Shown here one piece after another: positions 8,565-17,471 of a stretch of 64,000 nucleotides of DNA (position 1 is its first letter; each line of letters starts with the position of its first letter). The stretch is from Acidovorax soli (lineage in GTDB: Bacteria; Pseudomonadota; Gammaproteobacteria; Burkholderiales; Burkholderiaceae_C), in the NCBI RefSeq assembly GCF_014207955.1, contig NZ_JACHLK010000026.1:1-64000 (forward strand), read 5' to 3'. The notes beneath the pieces are model-generated. The model was not told where the DNA came from and made no database searches. It worked only from the letters and a program-made list of their open reading frames with translations. The position numbers and the translations under genes are program-made.

Positions 8565-9316
8565 GTCGTGGTTTGCACATGCAGGCGGCTCGACTTGCAG
8601 CGGTGCAAGGCGTTGTAATACTCCAGGCGCCGGCCATTGGCGCCATAGGCGATGGACTCGATGCGCAGCAGCGGCTCAGGGGTTTCCAGCTGCAGCAGGC
8701 CGCAGGTCTCGGCATCGGGCAGCACGGCGTCGATCCAGCGCTCGGCGCGCACCAGGCGCACGCCGTACTGGCGGCGCAGCACGTCATAGAGCGAGCGGTC
8801 GTCCAGGCGCATGCGGTGCAGGCCGGGCGCCAGGTCGGCGGGCACCACGGTCTCCACCAGCAGGCGCAACTCGCCGTCCACGCTGCGCAGCCGCTTCAGG
8901 GCCACGACCTGGGTGTCGTCGGTGAGGCCCAGCGCGCTGATCTCCTGCGGCGTGGGGTCACGCAGTTGCTGCGACAGGATCTGCGTGCGCACCGAGCGGC
9001 CCTTGCGCTCCATTTCGTCGGAGAAGCCGAGCACGGTGGAGACAAAATCCTCGTCGCGCTCACGCGCCGCGACAAAGGCACCGCGGCCCTTGATCTTGTA
9101 GATCAGGTTGTTGCGCACCAGGTCGGCCAGGGCCTCGCGCACCACGATGCGCGAGATGCCGAACTGCTCGCCCAGTTCGGCCTCGGAGGGCAGCTTGGCG
9201 CCGATGGCCAGGTCACCCTGCAGGATCTGCAGGCGCAGGGCATCGCGGAACTGCGCCCACAGGGGCGATTCGGAATTGCGGTCGAGAAGCGGCTGGAGTT
9301 CGTTCGGTGAATTCAC
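8561..9316 (-). CDS. GntR-family regulator (HutC subfamily, UTRA domain)
   Basis: A 251-residue repressor-type regulator. Residues about 18-85 form the winged helix with the GntR pattern LPSEAELGEQFGISRIVVREAL, then NLIYKIKGRGAFVA. About 100-245 form the UTRA ligand-binding domain (LRSVDGELRLLVETVVPADLAPGL, ending in LEYYNALHRCKSSR). It starts with GTG at 9316, one base after the stop of the GlpD-like gene, so it is the last gene of the kinase-dehydrogenase operon. Two GT-N4-AC half-palindromes beside both divergent operon starts fit the known HutC-type operator pattern, so control of the whole island is inferred. Confidence 0.88.
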   Translation of the reverse strand: MNSPNELQPLLDRNSESPLWAQFRDALRLQILQGDLAIGAKLPSEAELGEQFGISRIVVREALADLVRNNLIYKIKGRGAFVAARERDEDFVSTVLGFSDEMERKGRSVRTQILSQQLRDPTPQEISALGLTDDTQVVALKRLRSVDGELRLLVETVVPADLAPGLHRMRLDDRSLYDVLRRQYGVRLVRAERWIDAVLPDAETCGLLQLETPEPLLRIESIAYGANGRRLEYYNALHRCKSSRLHVQTTT

Positions 9317-9317
9317 G

Positions 9318-11090
9318 TCATGTCGGGCTCAGGGCCGGATGGGTGGTCAAAGGTGCATGGAAAGCCGGCACGGCATCGGAATCGGGGGCTGCGGGGGCCA
9401 GGCGCACGCCATGGCGCTCGCGCAGTGCAGTGGTGCAATTGTGCAACTCCTGCCGCTCGCGCCCTGCATCCCAGCCCAAAGCCTCTGCGGCAATGCCGGC
9501 CATCTCGGCCAGCGCGGCATCGGTGACCAGGCCGCGAATGGCCAGCAGCGTGCGGCGGATCACGAGGTCGTCGAGGTGGATCACACCGGTTTCGGTGCAC
9601 AGCCAGGCCACCTCGGCCGCCGAGTAGTCAGGGGCGTGCTGCAGTGGCACGTCGCCTGCCACCTTGAAACGCGGGGCCATGCGCAAGGCCTCGGAGCCGT
9701 AGCGGCGCAGCAGCGCCTGGGCGCGCTCGCGCGCCAGGCCCGCATCCTGGGCAATGCGCTCGATGAAACGCTCGGTCGCCTGCCCGCCCTGCGGCATGCC
9801 CGAGCCCCCGCCAATCGGCAATTGCCGCGTGGAGGCCGTGCGCTCGCGACCCAACAGATGCAGCACCTCGTTGGTGGCCTCTTCGGCCAGCGCACGGAAG
9901 GTGGTCCACTTGCCGCCCACCAGGCCCACGACCGGAATGTCGCGCGAAGGAGACGGAGGGTCGATCACCACCGAATGGTCGCGCGAGATCTGCCCGGGCT
10001 TGTCCGCGTCCGAGCGCGCCAGGGGCCGCACACCCACATAGGTGTAGACCACATCCTTGCGCCCGAAGGACAGGTTGGGGAAGACCTCGCCCAGCACCTC
10101 CAGCAGGTAATCCACCTCGGCCGGCTCGGTGGCGATCTGGTCGGGGTCGTCCACCGGGATGTCGGTGGAACCCACGAGCACGCGGTCCAGGAAAGGGTAG
10201 ACGATGCACACACGGCCATCGAGCGCCTCGAAATACGCCATGCGCCCCTGCAGGGCATCGCGCAGCGCCGGGTGGTCGAGCACCAGGTGCGAGCCCTTGG
10301 TGCCCATCACGCGCGGCACGGCGCCACCGAGCAGTGCCGTGCTGCGGTCCAGCCAGGCGCCGCTGGCATTGACCACTGCATCGGCCGTCACCTGCACCAC
10401 CTCGCCCGTGGTCTCGTCGCGCAGCGTGAGGGTCTTGCCCGCGCAGCCCATCACACGGCAGTGGTTGGCCGCCGCAGAGCGGGGCTGGTCGCGGCAGGCA
10501 TCGCGCACCAGCTCCAGCACCAGCCATTCGGGGTGGCTGATCCAGGCGTCGAAGAACGTTGCGGTCCAGCGCACGGCGGCGCGGAACAGCTGGCGGTCGG
10601 CCGGCTGCACGCGGCTGATGCGGTGGTTGGGCATCACGCGCTGGCGCCGGCCCAGCAGGTCGTACAGGCGCAGGCCCGTGGCCACGGCCAGCAGGCCACG
10701 CGTGCGTTGGGGCGGCGTGCGCCCCAGGAACTTGAGCGCACTGCTCATCAGCCCGCCGAAGAAGCTCGACAGCGGCACCACGGTCTTGAGCGGCTGTACC
10801 AGGTGCGGCGCGTTGCGCAAAAGCAGGTTGCGCTCGCGCGTGGCCTCGGCCACCAGTGAGAAGCTGCCGCTCTCCAGGTATCGCAGGCCACCGTGGATCA
10901 TGCGCGAGGGCGCGCTGCTGGCACCCGCACTGAAATCACCCTTGTCGACGATGAGGCAGTCCACCCCCTGCAGCGACAGGTCGCGGAACACGCCCACGCC
11001 GTTGATGCCCGCGCCCACGATCACCGTGGAGAAATGGCGGCCAGCCACGGCGGCCGGGCGCACGAAAGGCAGTGCCGATGTGGTGCTCAT
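9318..11090 (-). CDS. GlpD-like FAD-dependent polyol-phosphate dehydrogenase
   Basis: A 590-residue flavoprotein of the glycerol-3-phosphate dehydrogenase (GlpD) family. The FAD-binding GAGINGVGVFRDLSLQG lies near residue 25, SRMIHGGLRYLE follows, and GVRPL and VGGKWTTFR are the substrate and FAD contacts of DAO-fold enzymes. The C-terminal helical DAO_C domain is present (about 450-570). It would oxidise the hydroxyl next to the phosphate of a polyol-phosphate and pass electrons to quinone. The start at ATG 11090 overlaps the kinase stop (ATGA). It is not a housekeeping glpD by context: its partner is a XylB-like kinase rather than GlpK, a pairing also seen in erythritol operons (EryA/EryB). 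Confidence 0.82.
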   Translation of the reverse strand: MSTTSALPFVRPAAVAGRHFSTVIVGAGINGVGVFRDLSLQGVDCLIVDKGDFSAGASSAPSRMIHGGLRYLESGSFSLVAEATRERNLLLRNAPHLVQPLKTVVPLSSFFGGLMSSALKFLGRTPPQRTRGLLAVATGLRLYDLLGRRQRVMPNHRISRVQPADRQLFRAAVRWTATFFDAWISHPEWLVLELVRDACRDQPRSAAANHCRVMGCAGKTLTLRDETTGEVVQVTADAVVNASGAWLDRSTALLGGAVPRVMGTKGSHLVLDHPALRDALQGRMAYFEALDGRVCIVYPFLDRVLVGSTDIPVDDPDQIATEPAEVDYLLEVLGEVFPNLSFGRKDVVYTYVGVRPLARSDADKPGQISRDHSVVIDPPSPSRDIPVVGLVGGKWTTFRALAEEATNEVLHLLGRERTASTRQLPIGGGSGMPQGGQATERFIERIAQDAGLARERAQALLRRYGSEALRMAPRFKVAGDVPLQHAPDYSAAEVAWLCTETGVIHLDDLVIRRTLLAIRGLVTDAALAEMAGIAAEALGWDAGRERQELHNCTTALRERHGVRLAPAAPDSDAVPAFHAPLTTHPALSPT

Positions 11091-12631
11091 GGCAATGCCT
11101 CCACCTGCTGCACAGGAACAGGCGCCGGGATCGGCGTGGCGGGTGCGGGCGCGCGCTCTGGCGCATGGCCGGCCAGGTGGCCGAAGACAGGGGACATGGT
11201 GGTGATCAGCTCGTTGAAGTCGGCGTTGAAATCCGCATGGGCCCGGGCCTGGCCGGCATCGGGCTCGACCGTGTCGCACGGTGCGCACAAGGGGGCCGCG
11301 TCGATGCCCTGCGACATCGCGGCGTAGATCGCCGCCCCCCGCGCACCGGTCTCGTCGTCGGCGCAGCGCTCCACCGGGTGCCCCAGCAGGCCGGCCAGCA
11401 GGCGCACCAGGCGCGTATCGCTGGCGCCGCCGCCCAGCACGGTGGAGGCCGAAACCGGCAGGCCCCCGGCGGCCAGCCGGGCGGTGTGGCGCGCATGCAG
11501 CGCCGCCACTGCATCGACCACGGCCCGCGCCATGTCACCGCGCGTGTGGTGGCTCTTGAGGCCCACGAAGCCCGCGGTGACGCCGCCGCCGCCGTTCACG
11601 AAGGGCAAGAAGCGCAGGCCCCCGGCCCCCAGCGGCACCGACATCGCCAGATCGACCACTGCGCGTGCATCGGGCAGGCCCAGCACACCGGCCAGCCAGG
11701 CGATGTTGGCCATCGACGAAGGGCTGTTTTCCATGTACAGGCGCCGATCGTGCGGGCCGAAATTGACGGTGGAGGCCACGTCCGGCCCGGGCGACAGCAC
11801 CGGGCCGATGACGGCGTTCACGCACCAGGTGCCCAGCACGGAGACCGCACGGCCCCGCTCCTCGGCCCGCACCGCCGTCATCGCCGCCAGGAGGTCGATG
11901 GCGCCCATGGCCACCGGAATACCGGCCGGCAGGCCGTAGGCGGACGCTGCTGCCGGCTGCACCGTGCCGATGACCTCGCCACTGCGCACCAGCGGCCCGA
12001 AGGCCTGGGGCGCCAGGCCGGCAATGCCGGAAGCGGCAAAGGCCAGCGGCGACCAGGTGCCCGTGGCCACCGACAGCAGGCCTGCGGTGCTGGCATCGCT
12101 GGCATCGGTGGCGATCTCGCCGCTGAGCAGAAAGCCCACGTAGTCCTTGGCAAACATCAGCCGCTGCAGGGCACCGCTGCGCACCGCATCGCGGCCCAGC
12201 AGCTCGGCGGCAATCACGGTCGGCTGGCCCGGCCAGGGCTGGCAGCCCACCTCGGCCAGGAGCTCAGGCCCGCGACTGGCGGCAAGCGACTGGGCCCGCG
12301 CCGCGGCGCGCTGGTCGGTCGAGGCCACGGCACGGCCGCCGGCCAGTTCATGGCGTGCATCCAGCGCGTACAGGCCGGCGCCATGCCCGGTGCAGCCGAT
12401 GGCGCGGACATCGTCCACCCGGTTGCCCAGCTGGTGCGCCACATCGCGCAGCACACTGGACAGGGCCGAGCGGATCATGGGCGCCCCCACTTCGCAGCCA
12501 CCGCCGGGCAGGCGGTCGTGCTGCAGGGGCATGCGGGACAGGGCCACGGTGCGGCCGCTCGCGGCCTCCAGGGCCAGGGCTTTGAGGCTGCTCGACCCGA
12601 GGTCGATGCCGATCAGTAGTTGGGTCTTCAT
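11087..12631 (-). CDS. FGGY-family carbohydrate kinase
   Basis: A 514-residue sugar or polyol kinase of the FGGY family, XylB/EryA-like rather than GlpK-like. The phosphate-1 motif GIDLGSSSLKAL starts at residue 8, CTGHGAGLYALD is the substrate-binding loop, and LGTWCVNAV and VLGGGASDTRLVRLLAG belong to the ATP half. It would phosphorylate the sugar alcohol or ketose brought in by the divergent ABC transporter. The last 60 residues are Pro/Ala-rich and look like a linker-type extension. It is the first gene of the minus-strand operon kinase-dehydrogenase-regulator. Confidence 0.85.
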   Translation of the reverse strand: MKTQLLIGIDLGSSSLKALALEAASGRTVALSRMPLQHDRLPGGGCEVGAPMIRSALSSVLRDVAHQLGNRVDDVRAIGCTGHGAGLYALDARHELAGGRAVASTDQRAAARAQSLAASRGPELLAEVGCQPWPGQPTVIAAELLGRDAVRSGALQRLMFAKDYVGFLLSGEIATDASDASTAGLLSVATGTWSPLAFAASGIAGLAPQAFGPLVRSGEVIGTVQPAAASAYGLPAGIPVAMGAIDLLAAMTAVRAEERGRAVSVLGTWCVNAVIGPVLSPGPDVASTVNFGPHDRRLYMENSPSSMANIAWLAGVLGLPDARAVVDLAMSVPLGAGGLRFLPFVNGGGGVTAGFVGLKSHHTRGDMARAVVDAVAALHARHTARLAAGGLPVSASTVLGGGASDTRLVRLLAGLLGHPVERCADDETGARGAAIYAAMSQGIDAAPLCAPCDTVEPDAGQARAHADFNADFNELITTMSPVFGHLAGHAPERAPAPATPIPAPVPVQQVEALP

Positions 12632-12640
12632 GTCATAACA
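12631..12640. promoter_or_regulatory. Candidate GntR operator, kinase side
   Basis: TGTCATAACA is a near-palindrome containing GT-N4-AC, the half-site spacing typical of HutC-type GntR regulators. It abuts the kinase start codon. An identical 10-mer lies at 12720-12729 in the same divergent promoter region. Confidence 0.5.
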
Positions 12641-12719
12641 GCTTCCGTCGAACCAGCGGGCTTATCCAGTAGTGTTTCCCCTAACTATCTGGCGATTCGA
12701 TCCACGCTTACATTCTACC

Positions 12720-12729
12720 TGTCATAACA
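12720..12729. promoter_or_regulatory. Candidate GntR operator, transporter side
   Basis: This is the second exact copy of TGTCATAACA, 84 bases ahead of the ABC binding-protein start. It is followed by ACTGTCGTGAC, a partial further half-site. Paired identical sites flanking a divergent promoter suggest shared repression of both operons. Confidence 0.5.
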
Positions 12730-12812
12730 ACTGTCGTGACACCAAGCACCCCATCCCAGCCCTGGAGAAAGCAGCACCATGCGCTGCCCTGTTCAACAAG
12801 AGGAGACAAAAA

Positions 12813-13859
12813 ATGAGGCGTAATTTCCTGAAGTCCGCAGCAGCCGCCGGCATCGGCCTGGCTGGTACCAGCGCATTCGCGCAGCAGCCCGCAGCAGCCC
12901 CCGCCGCGGCGGGAGGGCTGCGTGGCAACCCCAGCGACGTCTACGTGATGAACGTGATGGTCTCGGGTGTGGAGTACTGGTTCCCGGTCTACGAAATGAT
13001 GAAGCAGCTCGGCCGCACCCTGGGCGTGCGCACCCGCTACACCGGTACGCCCGAATACGACGTGAACAAGCAGCTGGCCTCGTTCGAGCAGGAGCTGGCA
13101 CGCAAGCCCGCCGGCATTCTGCTGCACCCCATGAACCCCGATCCGTTCATCGAGCCCATCAACCGCGCCGCGGCCATGGGGATCCCGGTGGTCACCTTCG
13201 CGGCCGACTCGCCCAACTCCAAGCGCACCTCCTTCATCACCTCGGACAACGAGCGCGAAGGCGCGCAGGCGGCCGACGCCATCGCCGCGTCGATGAATGG
13301 CAAGGGCGAGTTCGCCGTGCTGGAGAACCCCGGCCAGGACAACCACGACCGCCGCATCGCCGCCTTCATCAACCGCATGAAGACCAAGCACCCCGGCATG
13401 AAGCTGGTGGGCCGCGCCGCCAGCAACCAGGACCCCAACAAGGCCTACCAGGCCGTGCAGAGCCTGGCGCAGGCCAACCCCAACCTGGGCGCCCTGTTCA
13501 TGCCCGAGGCCAATTCGGCCCTGGGTGCCGCCCAGGCCAAGGTCGAGAGCAAGAAGAACATCAAGGTGATGTGCTGCGACGTGAACGCCAAGATCCTGGA
13601 CATGATCAAGTCCGGCGACGTGTTCGGCGCCATCAACCCCAACCAGGGCATGCAGGGCTACATGGGCATGATGATGCTGTTCCTGGCCAAGAACCCCGGC
13701 CTCATCGACCCGATGAACGATGCCAAGCGCAACGGCACCAACCCCATGGCCGTGCCCTTCCTGGACAACGGTCTGGCCGTGGTCAGCAAGGCCAACGCCG
13801 ACGACTTCTACTGGGACAAGTACCTCGCGCGCCGCGGCACCAAGGGCATCAGCGAGTGA
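12813..13859 (+). CDS. Sugar ABC transporter substrate-binding protein, Tat-exported
   Basis: A 348-residue periplasmic binding protein of the RbsB/LacI type (Peripla_BP_4). The N-terminus MRRNFLKSAAAAGIGLAG has the RRxFLK twin-arginine motif, which suggests folded export by Tat, unusual for this class. Two Rossmann-like lobes follow, with GILLHPMNPDPF and GIPVVTFAADSPN in the first and PNLGALFMPEAN in the second. AGGAG at 12801-12805 sets the start, and longer in-frame starts lack an RBS. It leads the plus-strand operon whose genes overlap or abut, and its ligand is predicted to be the substrate of the divergent kinase. Confidence 0.9.
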   Translation: MRRNFLKSAAAAGIGLAGTSAFAQQPAAAPAAAGGLRGNPSDVYVMNVMVSGVEYWFPVYEMMKQLGRTLGVRTRYTGTPEYDVNKQLASFEQELARKPAGILLHPMNPDPFIEPINRAAAMGIPVVTFAADSPNSKRTSFITSDNEREGAQAADAIAASMNGKGEFAVLENPGQDNHDRRIAAFINRMKTKHPGMKLVGRAASNQDPNKAYQAVQSLAQANPNLGALFMPEANSALGAAQAKVESKKNIKVMCCDVNAKILDMIKSGDVFGAINPNQGMQGYMGMMMLFLAKNPGLIDPMNDAKRNGTNPMAVPFLDNGLAVVSKANADDFYWDKYLARRGTKGISE

Positions 13860-13870
13860 GCACCACCACC

Positions 13871-15391
13871 ATGGATGCCCCCCTGCTCGCGCTGCGCGGC
13901 ATCTGCAAGCGCTTCGGCGCTTCGCATGCACTCTCGGGCGTGGACTTCTCGCTGCAGGCGGGCGAGATCCACGCCCTGTGCGGCGAGAACGGCGCGGGCA
14001 AGTCCACGCTGATGAACATCATCGATGGCATCCACCAGCCGGACGCGGGCGAGATAGCGCTCGATGGCCGCGTGGTCACCATCGATGGGCCGGCCCAGGC
14101 CATGCGCCTGGGCATCGGCCTGGTGCACCAGGAAATCGCCCTGTGCGCCGACGCCACCGTGGCCGAGAACATCTTCATGCCCGAGATCAATGCAGGTCGG
14201 CAGGCATGGATGGACTACGCCAGCCTCAATGAGCGCGCGGCCCGGGTGCTGCAGCGGCTGGGCCAGGACATCGACCCCGCGGCCTGCGTGGGCGACCTGC
14301 CCATCTCCAGCCAGCAGTTGATCGAGATCGCCAAGGCGCTCACGCTCGACTGCAAGGTGCTGATTCTCGATGAGCCGACCGCCGCGCTCACCGACAACGA
14401 GTCGGCCGCCCTCTTTCGCGTGCTGCACGACCTCAAGGACCAGGGCATCGGCATCATCTACATCAGCCACCGCATGGCCGAGATCTTTGCCCACTGCACG
14501 CGCGTGACCGTGCTGCGCGATGGGCGCAACGTGCATTCGGGCCCCCTGGCCGAACTCGACGCCGACGGTCTGGTGCGCCGCATGGTCGGGCGCGACCTGG
14601 GCAACTACTACCCGCCCAAGCAGCAGCAGGCCGATGCCACGGCCCCCGTGCTGGAGGTGCAGGACCTGGCCGATGGCGAGCGTGTGCACGGCGTCTCGTT
14701 CACCGTGCAGCGCGGCGAGGTGCTGGGCATCGCCGGGCTCATGGGCGCCGGGCGCAGCGAGATGGCACAGACCCTGTGCGGCCTGCGCCCCTCCACCGGT
14801 GGCAGCGTGCGCCTGAGCGGCAAGCCCATCGCCATCCGCAAGTACAGCGACGCGCTGCGCGCCGGCATCGCCTACCTGAGCGAGGACCGCAAGGCCGCGG
14901 GCGTCTACCTGGACCTGCCGATTGCGCAGAACATCGCCTCGATGGCGCTGGCACGCGTGAGCTCACGCTTCGGTCTGCTGCAACGCGCCAGCGAACACCG
15001 GCTGGCGCAGGAGCTGGGCACGCGCCTGAAGCTCAAGTCCGATGGCGTGCAGATCGAGGTGGCCAGCCTCTCCGGCGGCAACCAGCAGAAAGTGGCCATC
15101 GCCAAGCTGCTGGCCACCAACCCGGCCGTGCTGCTGATGGACGAGCCCACGCGCGGCGTGGACGTGGGGGCCAAGTCGGAGATCCACCACATCCTGCGCG
15201 ACCTGGCCTGCCAGGGCGTGGGCGTGGTGGTCATCTCCTCGGAGCTGCCCGAAATCATCGGCCTGTGCGACCGGGCCCTGGTCATCCGCGATGGCCGCGT
15301 CGCGGGCGAGGTGCAAGGCAAGGACATGACGGAAGAGGCCCTGCTGCGGCTGGCCTCGGGACTGGAACGACAACACGAGGAAATGGCATGA
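13871..15391 (+). CDS. Sugar ABC transporter ATP-binding protein (RbsA type)
   Basis: A 506-residue ATPase with two tandem nucleotide-binding domains, as in RbsA, XylG and MglA. The first domain has Walker A GENGAGKST and Walker B KVLILDEPTAALT. The second has a degenerate P-loop (GLMGAGRSE), the signature LSGGNQQKVAIAKLL and Walker B VLLMDEPTRGVDVG. This asymmetry is normal for the family. The in-frame GTG at 13856 overlaps the preceding stop (GTGA) and could be the true start, adding five residues; I use ATG 13871. Its stop overlaps the permease start. Confidence 0.92.
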   Translation: MDAPLLALRGICKRFGASHALSGVDFSLQAGEIHALCGENGAGKSTLMNIIDGIHQPDAGEIALDGRVVTIDGPAQAMRLGIGLVHQEIALCADATVAENIFMPEINAGRQAWMDYASLNERAARVLQRLGQDIDPAACVGDLPISSQQLIEIAKALTLDCKVLILDEPTAALTDNESAALFRVLHDLKDQGIGIIYISHRMAEIFAHCTRVTVLRDGRNVHSGPLAELDADGLVRRMVGRDLGNYYPPKQQQADATAPVLEVQDLADGERVHGVSFTVQRGEVLGIAGLMGAGRSEMAQTLCGLRPSTGGSVRLSGKPIAIRKYSDALRAGIAYLSEDRKAAGVYLDLPIAQNIASMALARVSSRFGLLQRASEHRLAQELGTRLKLKSDGVQIEVASLSGGNQQKVAIAKLLATNPAVLLMDEPTRGVDVGAKSEIHHILRDLACQGVGVVVISSELPEIIGLCDRALVIRDGRVAGEVQGKDMTEEALLRLASGLERQHEEMA

Positions 15392-16428
15392 ATCACCCCG
15401 CACAACTGGATGCCGGCAGCGTGGCCGGCCTGCAGCCCCTGCGCGAGACCCAGCAACCGGGAGGGCCCGGAAAGCCGGGCGGAACCAAGCTCACCAGCAT
15501 GCGCGAGATGGGCCTCCTGGTCATCATCCTGGCGCTGTGCGTGGGCATGAGCTTCGCCTCGCCCTACTTCCTGACCTGGGACAACATCCGCGCCATGCTG
15601 CTCTCGTTCTCCATCGAGGGCATCGTGGTCGTGGGCATGACCATTCTGCTCATCGTGGGAGGCATCGATCTGTCGGTGGGCTCCGTCGTCTGCTTTGCCA
15701 TGGTGGTCACGGGCAAGCTGTTCCTCATGGGCTTGGACCCGTGGACGGCCGGGCTCATTGCGATCGCCGCCAGTGCCCTCATCGGCGCCATGATCGGCGG
15801 CTGCGTGGTGCGCATCGGGCTCAACCACTTCATCGCCTCGCTGGCCTTCATGGTCATCGTGCGCGGCCTGTGCCTGGCGCTCACGCAGGGCACGCCGCAA
15901 TCGCTGTTCTCACTGCCGGCCTCGTTCAAGTTCATCGGCCAGGGCAACCTGTTCGGCATTCCGGCGGTGATCCTGATCTTCCTCTTCATCGTGGTGGTCA
16001 GCGACTTCGTGCTGCGCCGCGCCAGCCTGCTGCGCCGCGTGTTCTACACCGGCAGCAACGAGAAGGCGGCGCTGTATTCGGGCATCCGCGTGGGCCACGT
16101 GAAGTTCTGGGTCACGGTGCTGTGCGCAGCCTCGGCGGGCCTGGCCGGCGTGATCTACACCGCACGCTTCGGCGCCGCCACACCGACCTTTGGCGTGGGC
16201 ATGGAGCTCAACGTGATCGCGGCCGCCGTGATCGGCGGCGCCAGCCTCAAGGGCGGCTCGGGCACGGTGCTGGGCGCCGTGCTGGGCCTGGCCCTGCTCT
16301 CGGTGGTGACCAGCTCGCTGATCCTGCTGGATGTCTCGCCCTACTGGCAGGACGTGATCAAGGGCCTGATCCTGCTGGCCGCCGTGACCATCGACCACCT
16401 CATGAACACCCGAAAGACCAAGCGATGA
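15388..16428 (+). CDS. Sugar ABC transporter permease (RbsC type)
   Basis: A 346-residue permease with about ten membrane helices, of the BPD_transp_2 family. The family hallmark GGIDLSVGSVVCFAMVV is near residue 90, and GASLKGGSGTVLGAVLG near 285 is the typical C-terminal motif. A 37-residue Pro/Gly-rich cytoplasmic leader precedes the first helix. ATG 15388 overlaps the ATPase stop and its own stop overlaps the next start, so all three genes are coupled. Confidence 0.93.
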   Translation: MNHPAQLDAGSVAGLQPLRETQQPGGPGKPGGTKLTSMREMGLLVIILALCVGMSFASPYFLTWDNIRAMLLSFSIEGIVVVGMTILLIVGGIDLSVGSVVCFAMVVTGKLFLMGLDPWTAGLIAIAASALIGAMIGGCVVRIGLNHFIASLAFMVIVRGLCLALTQGTPQSLFSLPASFKFIGQGNLFGIPAVILIFLFIVVVSDFVLRRASLLRRVFYTGSNEKAALYSGIRVGHVKFWVTVLCAASAGLAGVIYTARFGAATPTFGVGMELNVIAAAVIGGASLKGGSGTVLGAVLGLALLSVVTSSLILLDVSPYWQDVIKGLILLAAVTIDHLMNTRKTKR

Positions 16429-17432
16429 ATGCCGTGATGATGAACGCCGCGATGAAGACCACCACCCTGGGGGCCTCGGGCATCCAGTGCTCGGCCATTG
16501 GCCTGGGCACCTGGGCCATGGGCGGCTGGATGTGGGGCGGGCAGGACAGCGCTGCCGCCACCGAAGCCATACACGCCTCGCTCGATGCCGGGGTGACGCT
16601 GGTCGACACCGCGCCGGCCTACGGCCTGGGTGCCTCCGAACGCCTCGTGGGCGCCGCGCTCAAGGGCCGTCGCCACGAAGCCGTGATCGCCACCAAGTGC
16701 GGCCTGGTCTGGCACACGCAGCAGGGCACGCACTTCTTCGATGAAGACGGCCACCCGGTCTACCGCCACCTGGGTCGCGCGTCGATCTTCCACGAAGCCG
16801 AGGAGAGCCTGAAGCGCCTGCAGACCGACTACATCGACCTGTACATCACCCACTGGCAGGACAGCACCACGCCCGTGGAAGAGACCATGGACGCGCTGCT
16901 CGACCTCAAGAAGCAGGGCAAGATCCGCGCGATCGGCGTGAGCAATGTGGACGCCCCGACGCTGGCCGAGTACCTGCGCCATGGCCCCGTGGATGCCGCG
17001 CAGGAGCGCTACAGCCTGATCGACCGCGAGATCGAACAGACCCTGCTGCCCCTGTGCGGCCGCAACAACGTGGCCATCCTGGGCTATTCCTCGCTGGCGC
17101 TGGGCCTGCTGGCCGGCCCCATCGACCCGGCGCGCCAGTTCACGGGCGACGACCAGCGCGCCACCAACCCGCGTTTCAGCGCGGCCAACCGCACCCGCCT
17201 CCAGGCCTTCTTCGATGAGCTGGAGCCCCTGCGCCGGCAGTTCGGCTGCTCCTTCGGGCAGTTGATGATCGCCTGGACACTGGCCAGCGGCAGCGTCTCG
17301 GTGGCGCTGTGCGGTGCGCGCACGCGGGCGCAGGCCACCGAGAACGCGACCGCCGGCGCCCTGGATCTGCCAGAGGAAGCCGTGCAGCGCATCGACGATG
17401 CCGCCAGCGCCCACCTGAAGGCCCTGGCCTGA
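16425..17432 (+). CDS. Aldo/keto reductase
   Basis: A 335-residue NADP(H)-type aldo/keto reductase. The family features are GLGTWAMGGWMWGG, DAGVTLVDTAPAYG with the catalytic Asp and Tyr, KCGLVW with the catalytic Lys, and IDLYITHW with the catalytic His. The C-terminal NADP-binding loop is CGARTRAQATENA. In this operon it may interconvert the free polyol and its sugar, or reduce the aldehyde released by the aldolase encoded next; the sequence alone does not decide. The start overlaps the permease stop as ATGA. Two further in-frame ATGs lie within ten codons. Confidence 0.9.
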   Translation: MNAVMMNAAMKTTTLGASGIQCSAIGLGTWAMGGWMWGGQDSAAATEAIHASLDAGVTLVDTAPAYGLGASERLVGAALKGRRHEAVIATKCGLVWHTQQGTHFFDEDGHPVYRHLGRASIFHEAEESLKRLQTDYIDLYITHWQDSTTPVEETMDALLDLKKQGKIRAIGVSNVDAPTLAEYLRHGPVDAAQERYSLIDREIEQTLLPLCGRNNVAILGYSSLALGLLAGPIDPARQFTGDDQRATNPRFSAANRTRLQAFFDELEPLRRQFGCSFGQLMIAWTLASGSVSVALCGARTRAQATENATAGALDLPEEAVQRIDDAASAHLKALA

Positions 17433-17471
17433 CCCCTGTTCCCCAACACCCCAACCCAAGGATTTTTTCGT

